From Namhaeicola litoreus (GTDB taxonomy: Bacteria; Bacteroidota; Bacteroidia; Flavobacteriales; Flavobacteriaceae), in the NCBI RefSeq assembly GCF_042679565.1, contig NZ_JBHTMY010000003.1:62001-126000 (forward strand): DNA of 64,000 bases. The letters run 5' to 3'. Positions within the stretch are counted from its first letter, which is position 1. Every line of letters starts with the position of its first letter. Below are positions 1 to 8,371 of the stretch, piece by piece. The position numbers and the translations under genes were made by a program. The notes under the pieces were generated by a model. That model was not told the origin of the DNA, ran no database searches, and worked only from the letters and a program-made list of their open reading frames with translations.

Positions 1-653
1 GTGATCCTGTGTCGGCTTTTGGTGGCATATTAATCAGTAATACTGAAATTGATATGGCAACTGCAGAATTGATTCACGAATTGTTCTGTGAAGTGGTGAT
101 CGCACCCTCTTATACCAGCGAAGCTTTAGCGTTATTAAAAAAGAAAAAGAATCGAATCATTTTGATTCAAAAAGATGTTGAGTTGCCCAATATTCAGTAT
201 AGAACAGCTTTAAATGGGATGCTTTCTCAAGAAAAAGATAGTGTTACAGATTCAGCTTCTCAATTGGTGCAAGTAACCAAAAAGACAACCACACCTTCAG
301 AGATAGATGATTTACTGTTTGCTTCAAAGATTTGTAAGCATACAAAATCAAATACCATTGTGTTGGTAAAGAACAAGCAACTTTGTGCAAGTGGAACCGG
401 TCAAACATCACGGGTAGATGCCTTAAACCAGGCTGTTGCTAAAGCAGAATCATTTAAGTTTGACCTAAAAGGGGCTGTAATGGCGAGCGATGCATTTTTT
501 CCATTCCCTGATTGTGTGGAAATTGCACATAAGGCGGGGATCTCTGCAGTAATTCAACCCGGAGGATCCATCAATGACAAATTGAGTGTTGATTATTGCG
601 ACGCGAACGGAGTGAGTATGGTTCTTACAGGTGTGAGACACTTTAAACATTAA
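1..653 (+). CDS. purH: PurH, C-terminal part (AICAR transformylase domain)
   Basis: C-terminal portion of the bifunctional AICAR formyltransferase/IMP cyclohydrolase, which performs the last two steps of purine synthesis in the cytoplasm. The open frame runs from the window edge (first full codon at position 3), so the 5' end and the whole N-terminal cyclohydrolase domain lie outside. Visible transformylase motifs are DPVSAFGG at the start, the K-H pair in ICKHTKSN, the CASGTGQTSRVDA segment, ASDAFFPFPD, and the C-terminal IQPGGSI...MVLTGVRHFKH that closes the family. The gene ends 112 bp before mreB, an order familiar from flavobacterial genomes. The GTG at position 9 is an internal valine, not a start. 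Confidence 0.96.
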   Translation, partial: DPVSAFGGILISNTEIDMATAELIHELFCEVVIAPSYTSEALALLKKKKNRIILIQKDVELPNIQYRTALNGMLSQEKDSVTDSASQLVQVTKKTTTPSEIDDLLFASKICKHTKSNTIVLVKNKQLCASGTGQTSRVDALNQAVAKAESFKFDLKGAVMASDAFFPFPDCVEIAHKAGISAVIQPGGSINDKLSVDYCDANGVSMVLTGVRHFKH

Positions 654-698
654 TTTTCTTTTTTAAGGAAAGAATCCGTTTATCATCCCTCTTTAACC

Positions 699-728
699 TT
701 TGATTATTAGCTAATTTTATTACATTTG
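699..728 (+). promoter_or_regulatory. Promoter of the mreB operon
   Basis: TTTG at 699-702, an 18-nt spacer and TACATTTG at 721-728 match the Bacteroidota sigma-A consensus (TTTG, then TAnnTTTG). The expected transcription start, about 7 nt downstream, leaves a leader of about 30 nt before the mreB ATG at 766. A perfect 10-nt palindrome, GTTTGCAAAC (728-737), overlaps the expected start site. Confidence 0.7.
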
Positions 729-765
729 TTTGCAAACGAATTAATTTTTAAACAAACGAACTTCT

Positions 766-1794
766 ATGGGTTTTTTTGACTTCATGACCGAGGATATTGC
801 TATCGATCTTGGTACGGCGAATACATTGATCATTCACAAGGGCAAGGTGGTAATAGATAGTCCATCGATTGTGGCAAAAGATAGGATATCTGGGAAAATA
901 ATTGCCATTGGCCATGAAGCCAATCTGATGCAAGGGAAAACCCATGAGAATATTAAAACGATTCGTCCATTAAAGGATGGTGTCATTGCAGACTTTGAGG
1001 CATCAGAACAAATGATTCGGGAGTTTATTAGAAAAATTCCAACCATAAAGAATCGTTTTTTTCGTCCATCTTTGAGAATGGTAATTTGCATTCCATCAGG
1101 TATCACCGAGGTTGAAAAAAGAGCGGTACGAGATAGTGCCGAGCAAATGAATGCCAAAGAAATCTATTTGATCTATGAACCAATGGCCGCAGCAATTGGG
1201 ATAGGGATTGATATAATGCAGCCTAAAGGGAATATGATTATCGATATCGGAGGTGGAACTACTGAAATTGCGGTAATTGCCTTGAGTGGCATTGTTTGCG
1301 ATAAATCTGTAAAAGTAGCCGGAGACGTGTTTACCAATGATATTGCAATGTATTTACGTACCCAGCACAACTTATTTATTGGAGAAAGTACGGCTGAAAA
1401 AATAAAGATTGAAATCGGTGCAGCAACTGAAGATCTGGATAGTCCACCTGAAGATATATTAATTCAGGGTAGAGATTTGTTAAGTGGAAAGCCTAAACAA
1501 ACGAAAGTGAGTTATAGAGAAATTGCGAAAGCACTTGAGAAATCTATCCTTAGGATTGAAGACGCTGTCATGGAAACACTTTCTCAAACACCACCGGAGT
1601 TGGCATCAGATATCTATAATACAGGTATATATTTAGCCGGAGGCGGATCGATGCTAAGGGGTTTAGATAAAAGACTTTCTAGAAAAACGGATTTGCCTGT
1701 TTATGTGGCAGATGATCCACTAAGAGCCGTAGTGCGTGGTACCGGAATCGCCTTAAAAGACATCGAAAAATACAAAAGTGTATTGATGAAATAG
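766..1794 (+). CDS. mreB: Rod shape-determining protein MreB
   Basis: Actin-like ATPase of 342 residues that polymerises under the inner membrane and positions the lateral-wall elongasome. Actin-fold nucleotide motifs are visible: phosphate-1 DLGTANTLI from residue 14, phosphate-2 DIGGGTTEIAV around residues 160-170, and the adenosine motif AGGGSMLRG around residue 291. Length is normal for MreB. The ATG at 766 follows a good promoter and begins with the usual short amphipathic-like MGFFDFMTEDIAIDLG. It is the first gene of mreB-mreC-mreD-pbp2-rodA, with only 18 bp to mreC. Confidence 0.98.
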   Translation: MGFFDFMTEDIAIDLGTANTLIIHKGKVVIDSPSIVAKDRISGKIIAIGHEANLMQGKTHENIKTIRPLKDGVIADFEASEQMIREFIRKIPTIKNRFFRPSLRMVICIPSGITEVEKRAVRDSAEQMNAKEIYLIYEPMAAAIGIGIDIMQPKGNMIIDIGGGTTEIAVIALSGIVCDKSVKVAGDVFTNDIAMYLRTQHNLFIGESTAEKIKIEIGAATEDLDSPPEDILIQGRDLLSGKPKQTKVSYREIAKALEKSILRIEDAVMETLSQTPPELASDIYNTGIYLAGGGSMLRGLDKRLSRKTDLPVYVADDPLRAVVRGTGIALKDIEKYKSVLMK

Positions 1795-1812
1795 AAAAAA
1801 GACCTTGGTCAA

Positions 1813-2646
1813 ATGCAACAATTAATATCCTTCTTCTATAGAAATAAAAATTTCTTATTTTTCGTTTTCTTGGAAGGACTAGCCATTTTTTTTACCATTC
1901 AAAGTCATTCTTTCCATACCAGTAAGTTTGTAAATTCTGCAAACGCCATCACAGGAGGTATTTACAAAAAAGTCAATAGTTTCAGAGAATTCTTGCATTT
2001 GAGAGAAGAAAATGAAATCCTTGCTCAGGAAAATGTTTATTTAAGAAACCAGATAGGAAAGAGTATAGCTGAAAATTTAGATACGGAAAGCCTTAAAAAG
2101 GATAGCCTTGCCTATGGTAGACAAAAGTATTTTTATTATTCAGCTGAGGTCATAAATAATGAGTTTAACAAGAGTAATAATTACATCACCATCAGTTCTG
2201 GAAGCAAGAAGGGTATTGCCCCCGATATGGGAGTGATCAATAATAAAGGAATTGTTGGAATTACAAAAAGTGTTTCCGAAAATTACGCCACCATCCTATC
2301 TGTATTAAATGTAAATGCAAAGATTAATGTAAAAATAAAACGTACGGATCATTTTGGAACTTTGAGTTGGAATACAAAAGATTATACCAAAGTTCAGTTA
2401 CAAGATTTACCCATTCAGGCAAAAATTAGGGTGGGTGACACGGTAGTGACAGGAGGTAAATCTGTTATTTTTCCCAAAGGAATTCCTGTGGGTGTTATCA
2501 GTGATTTTGTTGTTGAAAGTAATAACTATTCTCTTGTGAATATTTCATTATTTAACGATATGACCTCGCTGGGCTATGTGGAGGTCATCAAAAATTTTGA
2601 TAAAGAAGAAATTTTAAACCTTGAAGAAAGATCTTTAAATGAATAG
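1813..2646 (+). CDS. mreC: Rod shape-determining protein MreC
   Basis: Bitopic elongasome scaffold of 277 residues. One membrane helix lies near residues 13-30, followed by a coiled-coil segment rich in Glu and Asn (about 55-85) and the periplasmic double beta-barrel domain (about 110-260) with the family-typical segments SSGSKKGIAPDMGVIN, GIVGIT and GDTVVTGGKSVIFPKGIPVG. MreC links cytoplasmic MreB filaments to PBP2 in the periplasm. It lies between mreB (18 bp gap) and mreD, whose start overlaps the mreC end by 8 bp, so the three are probably translated from one transcript. Confidence 0.95.
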   Translation: MQQLISFFYRNKNFLFFVFLEGLAIFFTIQSHSFHTSKFVNSANAITGGIYKKVNSFREFLHLREENEILAQENVYLRNQIGKSIAENLDTESLKKDSLAYGRQKYFYYSAEVINNEFNKSNNYITISSGSKKGIAPDMGVINNKGIVGITKSVSENYATILSVLNVNAKINVKIKRTDHFGTLSWNTKDYTKVQLQDLPIQAKIRVGDTVVTGGKSVIFPKGIPVGVISDFVVESNNYSLVNISLFNDMTSLGYVEVIKNFDKEEILNLEERSLNE

Positions 2647-3145
2647 AGAAATATTGAATAATGTTTTACTGTTTATCAGCTTGATATTACTTCAGGTAGT
2701 TGTGCTCAATAATATAAATTTTTTGGGTTACATCAACCCAATGCTTTATATCCTATTCATTTTTTTTTATCCGGTTAAAAAATTAGATAGCACTTTTTTG
2801 ATTTTGAGTTTTTTATTGGGTTTGTGTATCGATTTTTTTGCCAATTCCGGAGGGGTAAATGCTGCGGCCACATTATTTATTGCATATATCAGAATTCCCG
2901 TGATCAAGGGTGTTTTGGGGAAAACGGAGTTAGATTTGACCGCGTTTTCATTTAGAAAGTTAAAGTTCGGTAATATGTTAACGATATTATTTGTGCTGAC
3001 CTTGATTCATCACTTTATCGTTTTTCAACTGGAATATTTTAGGTTGGATAATTTTTTCGGGATACTCATAAAAACGTTTTTAACGAGTATTTTTACCTTG
3101 GTCCTATTATTGTTGAGTTTTATATTTTTTTCAAAAGGGAAATAA
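2639..3145 (+). CDS. mreD: Rod shape-determining protein MreD
   Basis: Integral membrane protein of 168 residues with about five hydrophobic helices and very little polar sequence, as expected of MreD, the poorly conserved membrane member of MreBCD. The best-conserved stretch visible is GLCIDFFANSGGVNAAATLFIAYIR (split around residues 60-86), where the D and G residues are usual for the family. Assignment rests on this, on length, and on position: the ATG overlaps mreC by 8 bp and the stop is directly followed by pbp2 at 3147. Confidence 0.9.
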   Translation: MNREILNNVLLFISLILLQVVVLNNINFLGYINPMLYILFIFFYPVKKLDSTFLILSFLLGLCIDFFANSGGVNAAATLFIAYIRIPVIKGVLGKTELDLTAFSFRKLKFGNMLTILFVLTLIHHFIVFQLEYFRLDNFFGILIKTFLTSIFTLVLLLLSFIFFSKGK

Positions 3146-3146
3146 T

Positions 3147-5024
3147 ATGCCTAGAAGTTTTTTGGTTTATGTGTTGATATTATTTGTGGGAATCGCTTAT
3201 GTGGGTAGACTTTATTTTTTACAGATACATGATGACTCTTATAGGCAATCACCTTTAAATAATAGCGCGGTTACCGTAAAATATGTATATCCTAATCGTG
3301 GATTTATTTACGACAGGAATGGCGTTTTGTTGGTTGCCAATAAATCCTCTTATGATGTAATGATTGTACCGAAAGATGTAAAGCCTTTAGATACAGTCGG
3401 TTTTTGCGAGATGCTTAAAATTGATAAAGAGGAGTTTATTAAAAGGTTTCATAAAGCAAAAAATTATAGCCCTAGAATTCCTTCCGTTTTTGTACCTCAA
3501 GTTTCTAAGGAAGATTATGCTTATCTGCAAGAAAAAATGTACAAATTCAAGGGGTTTTATATCCAAAAAAGATTTATAAGAGAATACCCCATTCAAACGG
3601 CTCCAAACGTATTTGGTTATCTCAGTGAAGTAAATGAATCAATTTTAAAAAACAGACCCTATTATCAACTGGGAGAATTGATCGGTTATCAGGGGATAGA
3701 AAAAGAATATGAAGAGCTCCTTAGAGGAAAAAAAGGAGTACAATATGTTCAGAAAAACAGGTTTAATAATGAGATTGGGGCATATAAAAATGGTATTTAT
3801 GATACGCTTCCGGTACCTGGTCAAGACCTAACTTTATCCTTAGATATCGCTCTTCAATCTTATGTCGACAAACTAATGCAAAATAAGAGAGGGGGCGTTG
3901 TGGCGATTGAGCCTTCTTCTGGAGAGATTTTGACATTAGCAACTTACCCAACCTATAATCCGGACATGCTGGTTGGAAGAGAACGCTCTAAAAATACAGT
4001 AAGGCTCTTTAACGACACCATCAGTAAACCAATGTTGGATAGGAGTTTACAAGCGCAATACCCTCCTGGATCACCTTTTAAAATTTTAAATGGTCTAATC
4101 GGACTGCAAGAGAATGTAATTACAGAAGAGACAGCTTTTTATTGCCATCATGGATATAGATACGGAAGCAGCGGTTTTATGGGATGCCATTGCGGGATGT
4201 CGGGTTATCCGATTCGATTAAATACTGGTGTTTTTAAATCTTGTAATGCCTATTTTGCCAATGTATATCGAAAGATCATTGAAAAGTATGACAACCCGGC
4301 TGAAGGGATGGATGTGTGGTCTAAACACGTACAGAGTTTTGGTCTTGGAAATTATTTGGGTTACGATTTACCTTCAGGTCAAAAAGGTTTGGTACCTGAT
4401 GGAGCTTTTTATGATCGTTATTATCCCAATGGTAGATGGAGGTCTGTTACCACAATTTCTAATGCAATTGGTCAGGGTGAAATTCTCACCACTCCTATCC
4501 AATTGGCCAATATGACTGCAGCTATAGCGAACCGAGGATATTTTTACTCTCCTCATTTACTTAAAAAAATTGGAGATAGTACCAAAACAATACCCAAATT
4601 CACGAAGAGGAATTATACGACCATCAAACCGGAATATTTTGAACCTGTCATTGAAGGTATGTTTAACGTGTTTGAAATGGGGACGGCCAGAGCTTCAAGA
4701 ATTGAAGGAATTGAAATTTGCGGGAAAACAGGAACGGCTGAGAATTTTTCGCGCGTAGGTGGAAAAAGAGTACAATTTACGGATCATTCCATATTTATAG
4801 CTTTTGCACCAAAAGATGATCCAAAAATTGCCATTGCCGTCTTTGTAGAAAATGGTTATTGGGGTGCTAGATGGGCAGCTCCTATCGCGAGTTTGATGAT
4901 TGAGAAATATCTAACAGGTGAAGTAAAACGCGCTGCCTTGGAAAAGAGAATTATGGAAGGCAGTTTAGAAGAAGAATATCAGAAACAATTGCAAATAGAA
5001 AACTACGTTGCGGAGAAGAAATAA
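3147..5024 (+). CDS. mrdA: Penicillin-binding protein 2 (peptidoglycan transpeptidase)
   Basis: Class B penicillin-binding protein of 625 residues, the elongasome DD-transpeptidase that cross-links peptidoglycan made by RodA. It has an N-terminal membrane anchor (about 4-25), the PBP dimerisation domain beginning with YPNRGFIYDRNG, and a transpeptidase domain with the acyl-serine motif SPFK (Ser309), SCN (Ser365) and KTG (Lys527). Between the first two motifs is a cysteine- and histidine-rich insert (CHHGYRYG...GCHCG). It is followed by rodA, whose start overlaps by 17 bp, the usual synthase-transpeptidase pair. Confidence 0.96.
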   Translation: MPRSFLVYVLILFVGIAYVGRLYFLQIHDDSYRQSPLNNSAVTVKYVYPNRGFIYDRNGVLLVANKSSYDVMIVPKDVKPLDTVGFCEMLKIDKEEFIKRFHKAKNYSPRIPSVFVPQVSKEDYAYLQEKMYKFKGFYIQKRFIREYPIQTAPNVFGYLSEVNESILKNRPYYQLGELIGYQGIEKEYEELLRGKKGVQYVQKNRFNNEIGAYKNGIYDTLPVPGQDLTLSLDIALQSYVDKLMQNKRGGVVAIEPSSGEILTLATYPTYNPDMLVGRERSKNTVRLFNDTISKPMLDRSLQAQYPPGSPFKILNGLIGLQENVITEETAFYCHHGYRYGSSGFMGCHCGMSGYPIRLNTGVFKSCNAYFANVYRKIIEKYDNPAEGMDVWSKHVQSFGLGNYLGYDLPSGQKGLVPDGAFYDRYYPNGRWRSVTTISNAIGQGEILTTPIQLANMTAAIANRGYFYSPHLLKKIGDSTKTIPKFTKRNYTTIKPEYFEPVIEGMFNVFEMGTARASRIEGIEICGKTGTAENFSRVGGKRVQFTDHSIFIAFAPKDDPKIAIAVFVENGYWGARWAAPIASLMIEKYLTGEVKRAALEKRIMEGSLEEEYQKQLQIENYVAEKK

Positions 5025-6282
5025 TATATTTAAAGGAGTTGATTGGATTCTGATTATTTTTTATCTGATCCTGGTGTTTTTTGGTTGGATTACGATATAT
5101 TCTGCTACCTATGTAGAAGGTCAAGCGTTTGTTTTTAATTTAAATTCAAATTACGGTCGGCAATTATTTTTTATTTTATTGAGTCTCGTGCTTATTTTAG
5201 TTGTTCTGGCAATTGACAGAAGGTTCTATGAGACATACAGTGGCGTGTTTTACTTGATTTCCATGCTCTCTCTTCTGGGCTTATTTGTTTTTGGAAAAAA
5301 TATCAATGGGGCTACTTCCTGGTATAGCTTAGGGAGTTTTAGTTTGCAACCTTCAGAGTTTGCGAAAGCTGCTACTTGTCTAGCACTTGCCAATTTTTTA
5401 AATGAAAGAGGAAGGGATTTAAAGAAATTATCTACTCAGTTAAAGTCATTTGCGATTATATTGGTTCCGGCTGTCCTTATCACCTTGCAACCTGATCCTG
5501 GCTCGGCATTGGTATATGGTGCTTTGGTATTTGTGTTTTATGTATTTGGTTTACCTCTCTTTTATCTTATTATAGGCTTCTTAGCTGTGACACTGTTTTT
5601 GGTTACGCTCTATTTTGGTTATGGCGTTTCGCTTTTGATCACTTTTGGCTTGTTTACCCTTTTTTTCGTTGTTCTTTTTTATTACAACAAAGTCTACTTT
5701 CGCCATAACTGGATCGTTGTTGTTTCGATTTATTTGTTTTCAGCCTTATTTATTTTTAGCGTGGATTATGTATATAACAGTGTTTTTGAACAAAGACACA
5801 GAGACCGGTTCGATATTGTGATGGGCAAAAAGAAAGACGATCAAGGGATAGGATATAATACCAATCAGTCCATGATCACAATAGCTTCGGGAGGTATAAC
5901 AGGAAAAGGGTTTTTGCAAGGAGACAGAACTCAGGGAGATTTTGTGCCAGAACAAGAAACAGATTATATTTTTAGTGCAGTAGGCGAAGAATGGGGTTTT
6001 TTGGGCTCCGCACTTGTTGTAATGGTATTTGTGCTTTTTCTTCTGCGATTGATCTATGTGGCAGAGCGTCAGAAATCAAGATTTAGCAAGGTCTATGCCT
6101 ATTCTGTTTTGCTGATCTTCTTTTTTCACTTTACCATAAATATAGGGATGGTGATAGGATTGTTACCCACAATTGGAATTCCATTACCATTTTTTAGTTA
6201 TGGTGGTTCCTCACTTTGGGGATTTACACTATTGCTGTTTATTTTGGTTAGACTTGATGCGGATAGAATATATGAATGGTAG
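5008..6282 (+). CDS. rodA: Rod shape-determining protein RodA (SEDS glycosyltransferase)
   Basis: SEDS-family peptidoglycan glycosyltransferase of 424 residues with about ten membrane helices. Characteristic segments include LQPSEFAK near residue 115, QPDPGSALVY (about 157-166), the large periplasmic loop with GFLQGDRTQGDFVPEQETDYIFSA, EEWGFLGS, and the C-terminal LLPTIGIPLPFFSYGGSS. The conserved Asp of SEDS polymerases is probably the one in QPDPGSA. Its start lies within the last codons of pbp2, so the two products are probably made together. It is the last gene of the elongasome operon. Confidence 0.96.
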   Translation: MRRRNNIFKGVDWILIIFYLILVFFGWITIYSATYVEGQAFVFNLNSNYGRQLFFILLSLVLILVVLAIDRRFYETYSGVFYLISMLSLLGLFVFGKNINGATSWYSLGSFSLQPSEFAKAATCLALANFLNERGRDLKKLSTQLKSFAIILVPAVLITLQPDPGSALVYGALVFVFYVFGLPLFYLIIGFLAVTLFLVTLYFGYGVSLLITFGLFTLFFVVLFYYNKVYFRHNWIVVVSIYLFSALFIFSVDYVYNSVFEQRHRDRFDIVMGKKKDDQGIGYNTNQSMITIASGGITGKGFLQGDRTQGDFVPEQETDYIFSAVGEEWGFLGSALVVMVFVLFLLRLIYVAERQKSRFSKVYAYSVLLIFFFHFTINIGMVIGLLPTIGIPLPFFSYGGSSLWGFTLLLFILVRLDADRIYEW

Positions 6283-6308
6283 GATCAAGAAGAAAAAATA
6301 CTATGAAC

Positions 6309-6335
6309 AAAAAAAGCAACCATAAGGTTGCTTTT
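6309..6335. terminator. Bidirectional terminator between rodA and rpsT
   Basis: Ten-base arms AAAAGCAACC (6312-6321) and GGTTGCTTTT (6326-6335) with a 4-nt loop. On the minus strand the hairpin is followed by a run of seven T, so it is a strong terminator for rpsT. On the plus strand the T tract is short and it may only partly stop rodA transcripts. Confidence 0.75.
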
Positions 6336-6357
6336 AAACGGTTTAAAGCTATTTAGA

Positions 6358-6612
6358 TTAAGCTAAACTCGCAACGTGCTTAGTTAACTTAGATTTTAAA
6401 TTAGAAGCTTTGTTCGTATGAATAATATTCTTCTTAGCCAATTTGTCTACCATAGAAGTAATTTTAGCTAATTGCTCCTCAGCATCTTTCTTGACAGATA
6501 ACTCACGAAAACTTTTGATAGCATTACGCGTAGTTTTGTGTTGGTATTTGTTTCTGGCTCTCTTTGCCTCGTTACTTCTAATTCTCTTTAATGCTGACTT
6601 GTGATTTGCCAT
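6358..6612 (-). CDS. rpsT: 30S ribosomal protein bS20
   Basis: Small basic protein of 84 residues that binds 16S rRNA early in 30S assembly. The N-terminus MANHKSALKRIRSNEAKRARN is the bS20 signature, followed by the two long helices and the closing IHTNKASNLKSKLTKHVASLA. It lies downstream of tRNA-Glu on the same strand with 36 bp between them, so it is probably co-transcribed from the promoter at 6751-6780 and ends at the hairpin 6309-6335. Confidence 0.97.
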   Translation of the reverse strand: MANHKSALKRIRSNEAKRARNKYQHKTTRNAIKSFRELSVKKDAEEQLAKITSMVDKLAKKNIIHTNKASNLKSKLTKHVASLA

Positions 6613-6648
6613 TTTTTCTGTTTTAAAAATTCATTTAAAAATGATTTG

Positions 6649-6720
6649 TAGCCCGTAGGGGAATCGAACCCCTCTTACCAGGATGAAAACCTGGCGTCCT
6701 AACCGATAGACGAACGGGCC
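6649..6720 (-). tRNA. tRNA-Glu (anticodon TTC)
   Basis: 72-nt cloverleaf on the minus strand. The acceptor arms GGCCCGT and ACGGGCT pair over 7 bp (one G-U), the anticodon stem CCAGG/CCTGG carries loop TTTTCAT with anticodon TTC, and the T arm contains GGTTCGATTCC. The 3' CCA is not encoded, so it must be added after transcription. Confidence 0.97.
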
Positions 6721-6750
6721 TTGGATAACTTTTTATCTCAAAAGCGAGTG

Positions 6751-6780
6751 CAAAAATAATACATTATTTTATCTCTGCAA
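6751..6780 (-). promoter_or_regulatory. Promoter of tRNA-Glu and rpsT
   Basis: On the minus strand TTG (6780-6778), a 19-nt spacer and TATTTTTG (6758-6751) match the Bacteroidota promoter consensus. The expected start is near 6744, about 24 nt before the tRNA 5' end. Confidence 0.7.
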
Positions 6781-6796
6781 GTTTTTTTTGAAAAAA

Positions 6797-8272
6797 TTAA
6801 TAAGCTTTTGCAAATAAAACTCTTCCCTTAGATCTTTTGCCAGAAAAAACACAAATCCCTTCCTCAGATGGAGTATCTAAAGGTATACAACGAATTGTAG
6901 CTTTGGTTAAATTTTTAATAGTCTCTTCTGTTTCGGCACTTCCATCCCAATGCGCTGATAGAAAGCCTCCTTTCTCTTCTAAAACTGTCTTGAATTCCTC
7001 AAACGAGTTTACTTCTGTGATATGATCGTTTCTGAACTGATGTGCCTTATCGAATAAACTTTCTTGAATTTCATCCAGCGTTCGAATGATGGTTTCAGTG
7101 ATGGTATGCTTTTCTATGATCGTCTTTGTCAAATTATCCCTCCGAGCTAATTCAACAGTTCCTTTTTCTAAATCTCTAGGTCCAATAACAATGCGCAATG
7201 GCACTCCTTTTAACTCATATTCAGCAAATTTCCATCCCGGTTTCTGTGTAGTTCTGTCGTCAAACTTAACAGAAATATCTTTATTCTTGAGTTCGTCCAT
7301 GATCTCATGGGCCATTGCCGATACGGCAGTTAGTTCTTCTTCAGATTTATAGATGGGCACAATAACGACTTGAATGGGTGCCAATTCTGGGGGCAATACC
7401 AAACCGTGATCATCGCTGTGGGTCATAATCAAAGCACCCATTAATCTTGTTGAAACCCCCCATGAAGTTGCCCATACGTAATCTAAGTCTCCTTCTTTAC
7501 TCGTGAATTTTACATCAAAGGCTTTGGCGAAATTTTGCCCTAAGAAATGTGATGTCCCCGCTTGAAGAGCTTTCCCGTCTTGCATTAAGGCTTCGATAGT
7601 ATAAGTTTCCAGGGCGCCCGCAAACCTTTCATTCACTGATTTTGTACCCTTGATAACCGGCATCGCCATAAATTTCTCTGCGAAGGTTGCGTAGACACCT
7701 TGCATTTTCTCAGCTTCTATAATGGCCTCACCTTTTGTAGCATGGGCGGTATGACCTTCTTGCCATAAAAACTCTGCCGTTCTCAAAAAGAGCCTAGTTC
7801 GCATCTCCCATCGCAGAACATTAGCCCATTGGTTAATAAGTAGTGGCAGATCTCGGTACGATTGTATCCATTTTCTGTAGGAATCCCAAATGATCGTCTC
7901 GGAAGTAGGTCTGATGATTAATTCTTCTTCAAGCTTTGCAGTTTCATCTACAACAATACCTTTCCCATTTTCGTCATTTTTTAACCTGTAATGCGTAACT
8001 ACAGCACATTCTTTGGCAAAACCATCTACGTGACTGGCCTCTTTACTAAAGTATGACTTCGGAATTAACAAGGGGAAATAAGCATTTTCATGCCCTGTAT
8101 CTTTAAACATCTTATCCAAAATACTTTGCATTTTTTCCCAGATGGCATACCCATAAGGTTTGATCACCATCATTCCTCGTACACCTGAGTTTTCAGCAAG
8201 ATCGGCCTTCATCACAATTTCATTGTACCACTTGGAATAGTCCTCACTTCTCGAAGTTAATTTTTTACTCAT
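6797..8272 (-). CDS. proS: Prolyl-tRNA synthetase, archaeal/eukaryal-like type
   Basis: Class II aminoacyl-tRNA synthetase of 491 residues that charges tRNA-Pro. Visible class II elements are motif 2 (RWEMRTRLFLRTAEFLWQEGHTAH split around residues 155-178) and motif 3 (MGALIMTHSDDHGLVLPP), with an anticodon-binding domain beginning around PIQVVIVPIY. It lacks the long editing insertion of the E. coli type. The C-terminal zinc-like extension ends in tyrosine (VLFAKAY), the hallmark of the archaeal-type enzyme, which many Bacteroidota use. It lies upstream of tRNA-Glu and rpsT on the same strand but 76 bp away with an intervening promoter. Confidence 0.97.
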   Translation of the reverse strand: MSKKLTSRSEDYSKWYNEIVMKADLAENSGVRGMMVIKPYGYAIWEKMQSILDKMFKDTGHENAYFPLLIPKSYFSKEASHVDGFAKECAVVTHYRLKNDENGKGIVVDETAKLEEELIIRPTSETIIWDSYRKWIQSYRDLPLLINQWANVLRWEMRTRLFLRTAEFLWQEGHTAHATKGEAIIEAEKMQGVYATFAEKFMAMPVIKGTKSVNERFAGALETYTIEALMQDGKALQAGTSHFLGQNFAKAFDVKFTSKEGDLDYVWATSWGVSTRLMGALIMTHSDDHGLVLPPELAPIQVVIVPIYKSEEELTAVSAMAHEIMDELKNKDISVKFDDRTTQKPGWKFAEYELKGVPLRIVIGPRDLEKGTVELARRDNLTKTIIEKHTITETIIRTLDEIQESLFDKAHQFRNDHITEVNSFEEFKTVLEEKGGFLSAHWDGSAETEETIKNLTKATIRCIPLDTPSEEGICVFSGKRSKGRVLFAKAY

Positions 8273-8371
8273 AATAGATTTTATGTTTTGGCATAGATAT
8301 TGTATATCTTTAGCAAATAGGTTGCAAAACTAAAGAATTTGCTACTTATATCGATCAAAAAATAATGCTTT

